Assembly (NCBI GenBank): GCA_023301645.1
Contig: JALZUH010000149.1
Span: 1 to 18,101 of the forward strand
Source of the DNA: Akkermansiaceae bacterium
GTDB taxonomy: Bacteria > Verrucomicrobiota > Verrucomicrobiia > Verrucomicrobiales > Akkermansiaceae
Length of the DNA: 18,101 bases
Reading direction: 5' to 3'
Below, piece by piece: positions 1 through 8,361 of the stretch. A program made the translations under genes and the position numbers. Every line of letters starts with the position of its first letter. The first letter of the stretch is position 1. Below the pieces are notes generated by a model. It was given only the letters and a program-made list of their open reading frames with translations, did no database searches and had not been told where the DNA came from.

Positions 1-1
1 T

Positions 2-763
2 AGTATCGTAGAGCTTGTCTATGAGCTTGGTATAGATGATAGACTCGTCGGAGTATCTCGCTTTTGTAAACACCCCGCCGAAGTCATCGAAAAGCCCGTC
101 GTAGGAGGATTTCTCGATCTTCATTTCGAAGCCCTACTCAGACTCGCCCCAGACTGCGTCATCCTACTCGAAGAGCAGCAGTCTGTAGCCCAAAAACTCT
201 CCGAACTAGGCATCGACAGCATCACACTCGATCACGCCAGCACGGAGGGAATCATCGACTCAATAGCCATTCTAGGTGAGTGCTTTAGCAGTAAGCAAAG
301 GGCTCAATCTATTCGTAACCAGATTGAAACACGTATCAACAAGGTCAAAGCCGCTCAACCCAACAAAAAGCCCACGGTCCTCGTCTGTATCGGGCGTGAC
401 ACCAGTGCTCAGACACCCAGTAGCATCACCGCAGCGGGAAATAAAGGCGTGCATCAAGAATACATCACCATGGCAGGTGGCACCAATGCCTACCAAGGAG
501 CTATCGCCTACCCCGTGCTATCACGCGAGAAGCTCATCCACCTCGATGCCGACATTATCATCGACCTTATCTCAGAAGAAACATGGCAGGCACAGGGCGA
601 GGCAACGTTACTGCAGCAATGGCAAAATTACGGCGAGCTAAGTGCCGTAAAGAGCCAGAGTATTCTCTTCCTACGCGAAAATAAGCATATGATCCCCGGG
701 CCTCGCTTCGTAGATACACTAGAGACCTTTTCCCAATTCATTAAGAGCTATGGACAAGAATAA
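2..763 (+). CDS. ABC importer substrate-binding protein, BtuF/FecB type (5' end off window)
   Basis: Periplasmic binding protein of the cobalamin/heme/siderophore-iron class (Peripla_BP_2 fold), which would capture a metal chelate and deliver it to the permease encoded two genes downstream. The frame is open from base 2 to the stop at 761-763, giving 253 visible residues; the signal peptide and N-terminus lie outside the window. Family-typical stretches are visible: VYELGIDDRLVGVS, then a Cys-His-Pro (FCKHP) where BtuF-like proteins often carry C-x-Y-P, then VVGGFLDLHFEALLRLAPD, the usual 'G-x-N-P-EA-i-x-L-kPDlV' region. Later AGGTNAYQ and LDADIIIDLI match the second lobe. The last 14 nt overlap the ATPase gene. 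The substrate (B12, heme or ferric siderophore) cannot be fixed from the sequence; the Cys-containing motif leans weakly to the BtuF/heme side. Confidence 0.85.
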   Translation, partial: SIVELVYELGIDDRLVGVSRFCKHPAEVIEKPVVGGFLDLHFEALLRLAPDCVILLEEQQSVAQKLSELGIDSITLDHASTEGIIDSIAILGECFSSKQRAQSIRNQIETRINKVKAAQPNKKPTVLVCIGRDTSAQTPSSITAAGNKGVHQEYITMAGGTNAYQGAIAYPVLSREKLIHLDADIIIDLISEETWQAQGEATLLQQWQNYGELSAVKSQSILFLRENKHMIPGPRFVDTLETFSQFIKSYGQE

Positions 764-1544
764 GAGCTCCACTATCAGTGTTGAAAACCTCAGCTACAGA
801 GCTAAGGGAAAGCTCTTACTACGTGACATCTCTCTGAGCATACCAGCAGGTGAACGAGTAGCCATCGTGGGTGCTAATGGTGCCGGCAAGACAACGCTCA
901 TCCGTAGCCTCCTCGGCCTGATCCCCACAGAAAAAAGCTCAATCAAGCTCTCTGGCGAAGCCATCAGCAGCTACAGCCGCTCAGACATTGCCAAGCTCAT
1001 CAGCTACGTCCCCCAGCAGCTCCCCGAGAACATCCCCTTCAGTGTCATCGAGTTCATCATGATGAGTCGCTACGCGCGAAATGTCGGCCAGCTGACGACC
1101 TCCTCAAATGACCCACAAGGAGAGTCCATTGCCATGGGCATTATCCAGAGCCTAAACATTGAGCACCTCACCCACCAAGCCATTGCCACACTCAGTGGTG
1201 GAGAGAAGCAAAAGGTCAATATCGCCGCCGCACTCACCCAGCAGGCACCCATCATCATTCTCGACGAGCCTACAGCCCACCTCGATCCAAAGCAGCGCGA
1301 GAGCATTCAGCAGCTACTGCACAATCTCAGCAGAGAAACTACACTCATCACCGTCACCCATGACCTAAACTGGGCGTCACTACACTTTGATCGCATCCTC
1401 GGCATGCTCAAGGGCACCATCGCCATCGACACCACCTCAGCAGCATTCACCACAGCAGAGAACCTTCAGCGTGTCTTCGATACCACATGGCAGATTGAGC
1501 CGCACCCAGAAACAGGCAAACCAATGGTTCTTCCATCCTATTAA
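750..1544 (+). CDS. ABC transporter ATP-binding protein (BtuD/FecE/HmuV family)
   Basis: Cytoplasmic ATPase of a type II metal-chelate importer, 264 residues, a full-length single nucleotide-binding domain. Visible motifs in order: Walker A GANGAGKTT (about residues 41-49), Q-loop around YVPQQLPEN, ABC signature LSGGEKQ, Walker B IIILDEP, D-loop AHLD, and H-loop TVTHD. The C-terminal tail (TTAENLQRVFDTTW ... GKPMVLP) is the usual end of FecE/BtuD proteins. The ATG at 750 overlaps the end of the binding-protein gene by 14 nt, so translation is probably coupled. The permease gene follows after 12 nt. No strong Shine-Dalgarno is visible; AAGAG lies a few bases before the ATG. Confidence 0.95.
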   Translation: MDKNKSSTISVENLSYRAKGKLLLRDISLSIPAGERVAIVGANGAGKTTLIRSLLGLIPTEKSSIKLSGEAISSYSRSDIAKLISYVPQQLPENIPFSVIEFIMMSRYARNVGQLTTSSNDPQGESIAMGIIQSLNIEHLTHQAIATLSGGEKQKVNIAAALTQQAPIIILDEPTAHLDPKQRESIQQLLHNLSRETTLITVTHDLNWASLHFDRILGMLKGTIAIDTTSAAFTTAENLQRVFDTTWQIEPHPETGKPMVLPSY

Positions 1545-1556
1545 CTCGCTATCTAT

Positions 1557-2555
1557 ATGATCTCCCCGAGAAAATCCATCTACGCGATACTGCTACCACT
1601 AGCCGTGGTAACACTCTGTGTCATGCCGTGGATAGGACAGAAGGCGCTACCGTGGGAAGTCATCACTAGTGGCACCCATCACACTGATCATTCCGTCGAC
1701 GCGCTCATCTTCTGGCAAATCCGCATTCCCCGCGTCCTGCTCTCCATGCTTGCTGGTATGGGTCTCTCTCTAGGTGGAGTTGTCTTTCAGTCTATTTTTA
1801 GAAATCCCCTAGCCACACCATTTACCCTAGGTATCGCAGGAGGTGCCTCACTTGGAGTCACCGTCGCCATCTTTCTTGGTATCCATATCAGCCTGCTTGG
1901 CATCTCTAGCACCGCTATGGCAGCCCTACTCGGAGCCCTACTATCCATCGCACTCGTATACGGCCTAGCTCGCGCCACGGGCAAACTAGAGCCCACTACC
2001 ATGCTCCTCACCGGTGTTGCCATTAGCTTTTTCTTCTCAAGTATCATCCTACTGCTCCAGTATCTCGGGGACATGAGTGACTCCTTCCGCATCATTCACT
2101 GGCTCATGGGTGATCTCAGCAGAGCTAATCCAGACAGCCTACTGCAGATGAGCCCCTTTGTGATCAGTGGTATCCTCATCACCGTCCTACTCCACAAGGA
2201 GCTCAATCTCCTCTCCCTCAATGACGACTTAGCAGCCAGCTACGGACTGCAGGTCGAAAAAACACGTATGACCCTCTTTATCGCAGTCTCACTGATGATT
2301 GCAGGCATTGTCACCGTATGTGGACCTATTGGCTTTGTCGGCATTATGGTGCCTCACGTATGCAGGCTCATCGTAGGGGCCAATCATCGCTACCTCATTC
2401 CCGCTTCACTATTACTCGGCGGCACATTTCTCACACTCTGCGACACCCTAGCACGCAGTATGTCAGCCTCAGCTGAAGTCCCCGTGGGCATCATCACAGC
2501 CCTCCTAGGTGGCCCATTCTTCCTCGCTCTGCTCTTTAGGAAATCTTCAGTGTAA
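1557..2555 (+). CDS. ABC importer permease, FecCD/BtuC family
   Basis: Inner-membrane permease subunit, 332 residues, the usual length for FecCD proteins. A hydrophobic first helix (about residues 9-28) is followed by the family hallmark QIRIPRVLLSMLAGMGLSLGG and FRNPLATPFTLGIAGGASLG. Near residues 255-275 the coupling region GPIGFVGIMVPHVCRL is present; this stretch contacts the ATPase. The C-terminus carries EVPVGIITALLGGPFF, also diagnostic. It would form a homodimer with about ten helices per subunit. It is the last gene of the visible operon (binding protein, ATPase, permease). Any riboswitch or TonB-dependent receptor gene would lie left of the window. Confidence 0.95.
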   Translation: MISPRKSIYAILLPLAVVTLCVMPWIGQKALPWEVITSGTHHTDHSVDALIFWQIRIPRVLLSMLAGMGLSLGGVVFQSIFRNPLATPFTLGIAGGASLGVTVAIFLGIHISLLGISSTAMAALLGALLSIALVYGLARATGKLEPTTMLLTGVAISFFFSSIILLLQYLGDMSDSFRIIHWLMGDLSRANPDSLLQMSPFVISGILITVLLHKELNLLSLNDDLAASYGLQVEKTRMTLFIAVSLMIAGIVTVCGPIGFVGIMVPHVCRLIVGANHRYLIPASLLLGGTFLTLCDTLARSMSASAEVPVGIITALLGGPFFLALLFRKSSV

Positions 2556-2569
2556 ATCGGGTGCGCGCC

Positions 2570-2588
2570 ACTAGCAGATCTCGCTAGT
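2570..2588. other. Short hairpin after the permease gene
   Basis: ACTAGC (2570-2575) pairs perfectly with GCTAGT (2583-2588) around a 7-nt loop, 15 nt downstream of the permease stop. No T-run follows on either strand, so it does not look like a complete intrinsic terminator. It could be a 3'-end-stabilising stem or chance. Confidence 0.25.
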
Positions 2589-2609
2589 ATGACCCCGCCC
2601 TACAGGCGC

Positions 2610-2652
2610 AAAAAAACGCTCCACTCAATTCAGAAGAATCAAGTGAAGCGTT
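2610..2652 (-). terminator. Intrinsic terminator of the SNF2 gene
   Basis: On the minus strand, AACGCTTCACTTGATTC and GAATTGAGTGGAGCGTT form a 17-bp stem around TTCT, followed directly by a run of seven T. Three positions would be C-A mismatches on the plus strand but are G-U pairs on the minus strand, so it is directed against the minus-strand SNF2 transcript, 30 nt after its stop codon. Confidence 0.85.
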
Positions 2653-2681
2653 GAAATTACGTTTGGTAAGTCAGTCTCTAT

Positions 2682-5600
2682 TTACTCAGAATCAATATCG
2701 ATGTCGATAAGCTCTGTAGTAGACTTTCTCTTTGACCCTTTCTTAGCTGCCTTCTTCGCGCCTTTTTTAGCCGCTTTCTTTGCAGGTTTCTTCGTTGGGT
2801 CACCAGCATCATCGAGCTCATCAAAGCCACCACCGTGACCGAGAATAAAGGCAAGGTCATCCATCTCTAGACTTGTTGCGAAGCCCTCGTCACCAAGAAC
2901 ATTGGTAACAAGCTGAGTCTTCTGGTGCTGAAGGATACGGATCTTCTCCTCCACTGTCTCACGAGTGAGCAAGCGGTATGCGATCACCTTATTCTTCTGT
3001 CCAATACGGTGAGTTCGGTCAATGGCTTGGTTCTCCACAGCAGGGTTCCACCATGGATCGTAAAGAATCACGTAAGAAGCCGAAGTGAGGTTTAGACCGG
3101 CACCACCTGCCTTGAGTGAAAGCATGAAGACGGACGGATCCTTGGTTGTCTGGAAGCTCTCAATCTCACCCTTACGGTCTTTCGTCTGACCTGTAAGGTA
3201 GTGGAATGGTCTACTCTCTACCTCAAGGCGAGCCTTGATGATATCGAGCATGGAAACAAACTGAGAGAAAACGAGCACCTTGTGACCCTCTTCACGAAGC
3301 TGATCGAGGAGATAGAAGAGTGCATTCATCTTCGCGCTCTCTTCCTTGAGGAACTTAGGATCAATCAATCCTGGGTGACAGCAAATCTGACGCAGTCTCA
3401 TTAGACCCTGAAGGATCGCAAAGGAGTTCTTCTTCACAGCCTCGTCAGAATCGAATCCGAGGAGAGCCTTCTGAATACGCTTGAGCTCTGACTTGTAGAG
3501 ATCTTCCTGCACACCCTCCATCGTTGCAAAGACTTCCTCCTCCGTTCTTGGGGGAAGATCCTTAGCCACTTGAAGTTTCGTTCTGCGGAGTAGGAATGGA
3601 CGTAAGCGTGAAGCAAGGCGGCTTTGAGCACCTGGATCCTTACGCTTATCAAAGCGCTTCTTGAAGTAAGCACGGCTACCAAGCACACCTGGCATCGCAA
3701 ATGACATCAGTGACCACATATCCATGAGACGGTTCTCAATAGGAGTTCCCGTCAGCACGAGGCGGTTCTTAGAATTCAGATCACGAGCGGCTTTCGCAGC
3801 TTTTGAGTCTGGGTTCTTAATCTGCTGTCCCTCATCGAGGATGGTTGTAAGCCACTTGATCTTAGCAAGCTCTTCACCACAGAGGCGAAGCTGAGCGTAG
3901 TTAAGCACGAAGACGTCGACCTCACTCTCGATGACCTCGATATCTAAGTCATCACGAGTGCGGAGCACCTTCACACGTAGCTCTGGAGCGAATTTAGCTG
4001 TTTCAGAGTGCCATACATCAATAACTGACTTAGGACAGACAACGAGTGATGGCATCACCTTGCCTTTATTGGCCTTATCTTTCTTCTCTTCATCACGAAG
4101 CCAGAGGAGATAGGTAATGGACTGAATGGTTTTACCAAGACCCATGTCATCGGCAAGTAGACCACCGAAGCGGTTCGTAGCGAGATAGGCTAGGAAATGG
4201 AAACCTTCCACCTGATATGGACGAAGTGTAGCATTGAGTCCCTTAGGAACATCTGGAGTAACCTCAATCTGAATATCACGAGCACGATCTTTAATACGCT
4301 TCCAAGCCTTAGGATCGAAGACCTCAGCCGCCTTAGGATCAGCAAGCTGAAGGGCGTGCATACGGTGAGTTTCGCCAGTAAGGTCGAATGGATCAAGTCC
4401 AAGGCGAGTCACAGCGTCACGCTGATCAGCGTCGAGCTTGATCTCAAGACGCATCCAGCCGCCATTATCCATACGGACGTAGCCACCACGAGCAGCTACA
4501 AGCGAGCGAATCTGAGCATTGGTAAGGGTCACACCCTCAACATCGATAACAATACGTAGGTCGAACCAGTCGATCTCTTGATTGACCACCTCAAAGCGAA
4601 TGGCCGCAGTCACTGGGTCAGCAAGAAGGGTCTGAAGCTTACCGTCCATCTCTGCTACCAAAGACTCAGGAAGGTTCTTAGCCCACTCGGCGAACTTCTC
4701 AGGAAAGAGCTTAGTCACACGAGCCTTAAAGGCGTCGAGCTTCTCATCATAGGTAAGCCCCATGTGAGCAAGTAGTCCAGGAACAGGATAGAGCTCTTCA
4801 CGTGCAAAACGAAGCAATTGCTTCCCTTTGACAGGCTTTTGCTCGACAAGCTCCCATTCGTCTTTGACTCGCTTTTCTTCGCGGCGCTCTTTTTTCTCAA
4901 GGGCGCGAACATCGATGACAAGGTGCTCGGTCTCAGCAGCAGTAAGCCCCTGCTCGATCTTCATCTTGAAGCGCGGGTAAAGGTCAATATCGGTAACGCG
5001 CTTCTTCAAAGATTCAGGTAAGCCTGAACCAATCTTACGAAGAAACTCAACACCTTCTAAACTATCAATCACATCCTTAGGGATGTGGTAACGTGGCTGA
5101 ATATCAGTCTCGCTCAACCAACGTGGAGGACCAGGGAAAATAGTCTCGTCTGATTGATAAAGAACCTCACGACCGGGAAGTAATCTCACAGAGTGAGTCA
5201 CCTCTTGACCACTCGATGTCACGAGCTGTAGTGCGAAGCAATTCGGCACATAAAGGTCATCTTCACAGATCCATTTAAGAGGCTCGGTTACCACCTTGAA
5301 CTCACGCTCATCGAGATTAACTACGTAGCCATTGAGTGCAGGTTGGCGGAAGATGCGGTTCATGAACTGACACGCCTCTTCACTATCGAGGTCGATACGC
5401 GCGTCACCTTCTTTTTGGTAAAATGTCAGGAAATGATCCCAGATGAGCTGGCTCGAAGCATCCATACGAAGCGCTGAATCTTCAAAAAGTCCGAGGAAGC
5501 GATCTACATCATTCTTCTCACGTAATGCTACCCACTCAGAGATGTCTTCACCTTGTCCCTCACGGAATTCTACGCGAGCTTCATTGATCGTTGAAAGCAG

Positions 5601-6320
5601 GCGGAACTGAGCATAGACAGGTTTATCAACAGGAGGACGCTCATTAACACTCTCGATACGCTCATACCATGCAGCGACTTCGCGCTCACGCTCCCACTCG
5701 TGCATCTTCTTTTGCACCGCCTCCAGATCTGTGATGACGTTGAGAAACTCACCATATGGAAGCTTCTTTTTGTAGAACGCGTAGGCAATGTAGTTCCAAA
5801 ATTCTATAATATCCCCGGGAGGAATAGGCCACAGCTCAAGAGGCTCGTAGCTCACGATTTCCCAGCGTGGATTGAGCCTTACCATGTCGTGATCGTGGAT
5901 CTCGCCCTCGATGACATATCTGCGGTAACGCTTCTCAAGTCTGTTAACAAAGTCTGCCTCCTTGTCGTCAAGCTCGCGACCGAGCTTATCCTCGATGACA
6001 TCAATAATCGGAGTATCGTCGAACTCATTTGGGCTCTCCGGAAGATCTTCACCACGATGCATACGCTCCATCATTGTAGCATACATGCATGCACCAGCTA
6101 CGACTTCGTCCTCAGCTGTGCAGCTACCGAACCAACGATTACCTTGCAAACGAAGACTGGTGCGGAAAGTCCCCGTGGAGTCCTCGACGCGGCCTTGAAT
6201 GAATAAATGGTTACCAAAAATCTGAGTTACCGCACCATCATCTTGAAGTGCGTGACCACGGTCGCGTGATTTTTCAGGGAAGCTATTGAGGAAATTGAGT
6301 GTCGCTCTGTCTGGGTTCAT
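2682..6320 (-). CDS. SNF2-family DEAD-box-like ATPase/helicase with Lys/Ala-rich tail
   Basis: Large SNF2/RapA-class dsDNA translocase, 1212 residues; the bacterial family remodels nucleic acid-protein complexes, but the partner here is unknown. Residues 30-80 look like a degenerate SWIM domain (GRVEDSTGTFRTSLRL, then GSC and GAC but no full CxC...CxH zinc set). Residues about 90-690 are a long family-specific region. The ATPase core follows: motif I DDMGLGKT (about 724-731), Ia VVCPKSV, motif II DEGQ (about 827-830, Gly where bacterial SNF2 usually has DEAQ), motif III LTGTPIENR, then the second RecA lobe with VLVFSQF, SLKAGGAGLNLT, DPWWNPAVENQAIDRTHRIGQ. Residues 1177-1200 are a K/A block (13 of 24 basic) resembling histone H1 tails, followed by an acidic end ELIDIDIDSE. 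ATG at 6318-6320 has no Shine-Dalgarno. It is transcribed alone: 284 nt separate it from the next gene upstream and a terminator follows. Confidence 0.95.
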   Translation of the reverse strand: MNPDRATLNFLNSFPEKSRDRGHALQDDGAVTQIFGNHLFIQGRVEDSTGTFRTSLRLQGNRWFGSCTAEDEVVAGACMYATMMERMHRGEDLPESPNEFDDTPIIDVIEDKLGRELDDKEADFVNRLEKRYRRYVIEGEIHDHDMVRLNPRWEIVSYEPLELWPIPPGDIIEFWNYIAYAFYKKKLPYGEFLNVITDLEAVQKKMHEWEREREVAAWYERIESVNERPPVDKPVYAQFRLLSTINEARVEFREGQGEDISEWVALREKNDVDRFLGLFEDSALRMDASSQLIWDHFLTFYQKEGDARIDLDSEEACQFMNRIFRQPALNGYVVNLDEREFKVVTEPLKWICEDDLYVPNCFALQLVTSSGQEVTHSVRLLPGREVLYQSDETIFPGPPRWLSETDIQPRYHIPKDVIDSLEGVEFLRKIGSGLPESLKKRVTDIDLYPRFKMKIEQGLTAAETEHLVIDVRALEKKERREEKRVKDEWELVEQKPVKGKQLLRFAREELYPVPGLLAHMGLTYDEKLDAFKARVTKLFPEKFAEWAKNLPESLVAEMDGKLQTLLADPVTAAIRFEVVNQEIDWFDLRIVIDVEGVTLTNAQIRSLVAARGGYVRMDNGGWMRLEIKLDADQRDAVTRLGLDPFDLTGETHRMHALQLADPKAAEVFDPKAWKRIKDRARDIQIEVTPDVPKGLNATLRPYQVEGFHFLAYLATNRFGGLLADDMGLGKTIQSITYLLWLRDEEKKDKANKGKVMPSLVVCPKSVIDVWHSETAKFAPELRVKVLRTRDDLDIEVIESEVDVFVLNYAQLRLCGEELAKIKWLTTILDEGQQIKNPDSKAAKAARDLNSKNRLVLTGTPIENRLMDMWSLMSFAMPGVLGSRAYFKKRFDKRKDPGAQSRLASRLRPFLLRRTKLQVAKDLPPRTEEEVFATMEGVQEDLYKSELKRIQKALLGFDSDEAVKKNSFAILQGLMRLRQICCHPGLIDPKFLKEESAKMNALFYLLDQLREEGHKVLVFSQFVSMLDIIKARLEVESRPFHYLTGQTKDRKGEIESFQTTKDPSVFMLSLKAGGAGLNLTSASYVILYDPWWNPAVENQAIDRTHRIGQKNKVIAYRLLTRETVEEKIRILQHQKTQLVTNVLGDEGFATSLEMDDLAFILGHGGGFDELDDAGDPTKKPAKKAAKKGAKKAAKKGSKRKSTTELIDIDIDSE

Positions 6321-6384
6321 GTTGTTTAAACAAGTTGCAGTTGTTTCATTAACTCCAAGGTTCGTTTCATCTGATTAGTTCTTA

Positions 6385-6401
6385 TTAGTCGTTTTGACTA
6401 A
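6385..6401. repeat. Inverted repeat in the SNF2 leader
   Basis: TTAGTC (6385-6390) and GACTAA (6396-6401) form a perfect 6-bp inverted repeat with a 5-nt spacer, 65 nt upstream of the SNF2 start. It overlaps a second small palindrome, GACTAAGTC (6396-6404). It could be an operator for the SNF2 gene. No regulator is identified, and a repeat this short can arise by chance. Confidence 0.3.
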
Positions 6402-6550
6402 GTCGAACACCCAAACATCAAATTCCTGTATGAATCATACAAAAACTAATAACATTCGGGCAAACCTCGGAGGGACACTATTTTATAGCAGAATTCGCAC
6501 TCCATGCAACAAAAAGCTGGCACTATAATGTCAACCAATAGATTCAATAA

Positions 6551-6567
6551 ATTTCATTCATTGAAAT
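6551..6567. repeat. Inverted repeat between the M48 and SNF2 genes
   Basis: ATTTCA (6551-6556) and TGAAAT (6562-6567) are inverted around TTCAT in the A/T-rich 284-nt gap. Nothing else in 6321-6604 looks coding: stops are frequent in all frames. The gap presumably holds the SNF2 promoter. One weak minus-strand candidate is TATAAA near 6482-6487 with a poor -35 (TTGCAT) 16 bp upstream. Confidence 0.25.
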
Positions 6568-6604
6568 CAGTTCTAACCAAAGGCTTCACCTTGTAATGTA
6601 ATAG

Positions 6605-7444
6605 CTATTTAGTGGATTCAATATGACGTGCATCAGGACGGTAATACCTCAATGCAGTGGGCATAAATTCCTCCAAAGCTGCTATTCGACGCGGATTGGT
6701 CGGATGGCTGCGCAAAAACGCTGGCTTCTCCAATTCTTTTCCACCCACAGCCGTATGATACTTATCAAGACGGCGCCAAAGCTCAATAGACTCGCGCGGA
6801 TCATAGCCCGCTTTCGCCATATAAAGAGCGCCTATCTGGTCGCTTTCATACTCTTGACGGCGGGACAGCGGCAAACTATCTGCCAAATAACTAAGTAAAC
6901 CAAAAGCGACTACACCAGCCTCGGAGTGCGCCTCGCCACTCTCCTCTAAGCCATACCATAGTGACGCTCCTAGAGCCCCCACGATGAGAGCTCGATACAT
7001 CCGCCCTTCGGCGTGATTGGCCGTAGCATGCGCTATCTCATGACCCAATACAGCTGCCAGCAGTGCATCACTGCGGCGAGGATCATCATCTTCGATGATA
7101 GCAAACAGCCCCGTATGGATACCAACCTTACCTCCAGACAGGGCAAACGCATTAGCAGAATCATCCTTAAAAATCACAAACTCCCAATCTGCCTCAGGCT
7201 TAACTATTACTTGCTTTAGCCGCTCAGAAACTCGCGCTACAGGCTCCACATACTTAGCTTCGTGGCTTATTTGATACTTCTTCTTATGCGCCTCAAATGT
7301 ATCGGCTCCATATTTCACCATCGCAGGATGACTCCTACGCACCAGCACTACCCCACCCCTATCGACTCCGCGCACAAAAACACACGAAGACAATGCCAGC
7401 AAGCAGGACAAAGCCAACAAGACATGAAGATAGCGCGCTCTCAT
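6605..7444 (-). CDS. M48-family zinc metalloprotease, lipoprotein (LoiP/Oma1-like)
   Basis: Predicted envelope-anchored zinc protease, likely acting in protein quality control. From the start chosen here it has 279 residues. An N-terminal signal peptide (RARYLHVLLALSCLLALSS) ends in a lipobox LSSC with the lipidated Cys at residue 21. The catalytic motif HEIAH lies at residues 135-139, and the third zinc ligand site EYESD at 198-202, matching the HExxH ... ExxxD pattern of M48. Two in-frame ATGs exist, at 7450 and 7444. The AAAGGA Shine-Dalgarno abuts the first but sits 6 nt from the second, so 7444 is preferred. The gene follows xerD by roughly 25 nt on the same strand and is probably cotranscribed with it. 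Confidence 0.9.
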   Translation of the reverse strand: MRARYLHVLLALSCLLALSSCVFVRGVDRGGVVLVRRSHPAMVKYGADTFEAHKKKYQISHEAKYVEPVARVSERLKQVIVKPEADWEFVIFKDDSANAFALSGGKVGIHTGLFAIIEDDDPRRSDALLAAVLGHEIAHATANHAEGRMYRALIVGALGASLWYGLEESGEAHSEAGVVAFGLLSYLADSLPLSRRQEYESDQIGALYMAKAGYDPRESIELWRRLDKYHTAVGGKELEKPAFLRSHPTNPRRIAALEEFMPTALRYYRPDARHIESTK

Positions 7445-7473
7445 AGTCATTCCTTTACTCAGTTACTTACCCA

Positions 7474-8361
7474 TCAACCACGCGGATGGAACTTACGATG
7501 CATCGACTTGAGCCCCTTTTGATCGACATGAGTATATATCTGCGTCGTCGAAATATCAGCATGCCCCAGCATATCCTGAATCACACGCAGATCAGCACCA
7601 TTTTGCAACAAATGAGTCGCAAACGAATGTCTTAGCAAATGAGGGTAAATATTCTGCTCAATACCAGCCTTACTAGCTCGCTGCTTCACAATCTCACGCA
7701 CTCGCTCAGCACTCAGCCCACCACCTCGCACACTAAGAAAAACCCATGAAGAAGTCTTCTCCTTCACCAAATCTGGCCGCTCCTCTCTCAGATAAAGCTC
7801 AAGAGACAGTCTAGCCATCCCCCCTACCGGCACAATACGCGTCTTCCCCCCTTTACCCTTCACTCGAATGAAGCCATCCTCAAGATCGAGATTCTCAAGA
7901 CGTGCCTCACAAAGCTCTGACAAACGAAGCCCAGATGCATAGAAAAGCTCTAAAATAGCCCGATCACGCCGCCCCAGTCGCACACTAAGATCAATTGAGC
8001 CCAGCAGCTTCTCCACATGCTTCTCATGAAGCGTCTCGGGTAAAGACATCTCACCCCTAGGAGGTAATAACGGCTCAGCTGGATCAGACACCGTAATGCC
8101 CTTCCCTGCCAGATAGCGGAAAAACACCTTCAAGTGCACCATCGACACCCGTAGAGACGACACCGCCAAGCCTTCCATTTTTTGCCAGCTCAAAAAAGCA
8201 GACAACTCCTCCGTGCCAATCTCGCCCCAATCACTCAACGACTTCGCCTCCATCCACCCCATTAGAGCAGTAATAGTCTGCCTCACTGAGAGCTGGTAGG
8301 CAGCCGATAGCCCACGCTCAGTAGCAATGTAGAGTATGAAGCCCTCTAATGCCCGCTTCAC
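7474..8361 (-). CDS. xerD: Tyrosine recombinase XerD
   Basis: Site-specific recombinase of the XerC/XerD type, which resolves chromosome dimers at dif; 295 residues, the normal length. The N-terminal SAM-like core-binding domain covers about residues 1-95 and the catalytic domain about 105-290. All catalytic residues are present: Arg146 (GLRLSEL), Lys170 (VKGKGGK), His241 and Arg244 (HLLRHSFATH), His267 (LGHADI) and nucleophile Tyr276 (TQIYTHV). Spacing matches XerD closely. It starts with GTG at 8359-8361. This start is fixed by a perfect AAGGAGG 7 nt upstream and by the TAGTG overlap with the upstream gene's stop. Its position in a tight operon with house-keeping-like genes argues for the chromosomal XerD rather than a phage or integron integrase. 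XerC could not be excluded from sequence alone. Confidence 0.93.
   Translation of the reverse strand: MKRALEGFILYIATERGLSAAYQLSVRQTITALMGWMEAKSLSDWGEIGTEELSAFLSWQKMEGLAVSSLRVSMVHLKVFFRYLAGKGITVSDPAEPLLPPRGEMSLPETLHEKHVEKLLGSIDLSVRLGRRDRAILELFYASGLRLSELCEARLENLDLEDGFIRVKGKGGKTRIVPVGGMARLSLELYLREERPDLVKEKTSSWVFLSVRGGGLSAERVREIVKQRASKAGIEQNIYPHLLRHSFATHLLQNGADLRVIQDMLGHADISTTQIYTHVDQKGLKSMHRKFHPRG

Noticed and set aside
276..641. 121-codon plus-strand ORF inside the substrate-binding gene
   Set aside because: The frame starting at base 2 gives a family-like binding protein across the same stretch; this one is its shadow.
5700..6206. 168-codon plus-strand ORF opposite the SNF2 gene
   Set aside because: It lies wholly antisense to the SNF2 coding region, has no recognisable domain, and the SNF2 frame has clear protein-family motifs.
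7474..8361. The tyrosine recombinase as a phage or integron integrase
   Set aside because: Its length, catalytic residue spacing and tight operon position fit chromosomal XerD; no attachment site or cassette structure is next to it.
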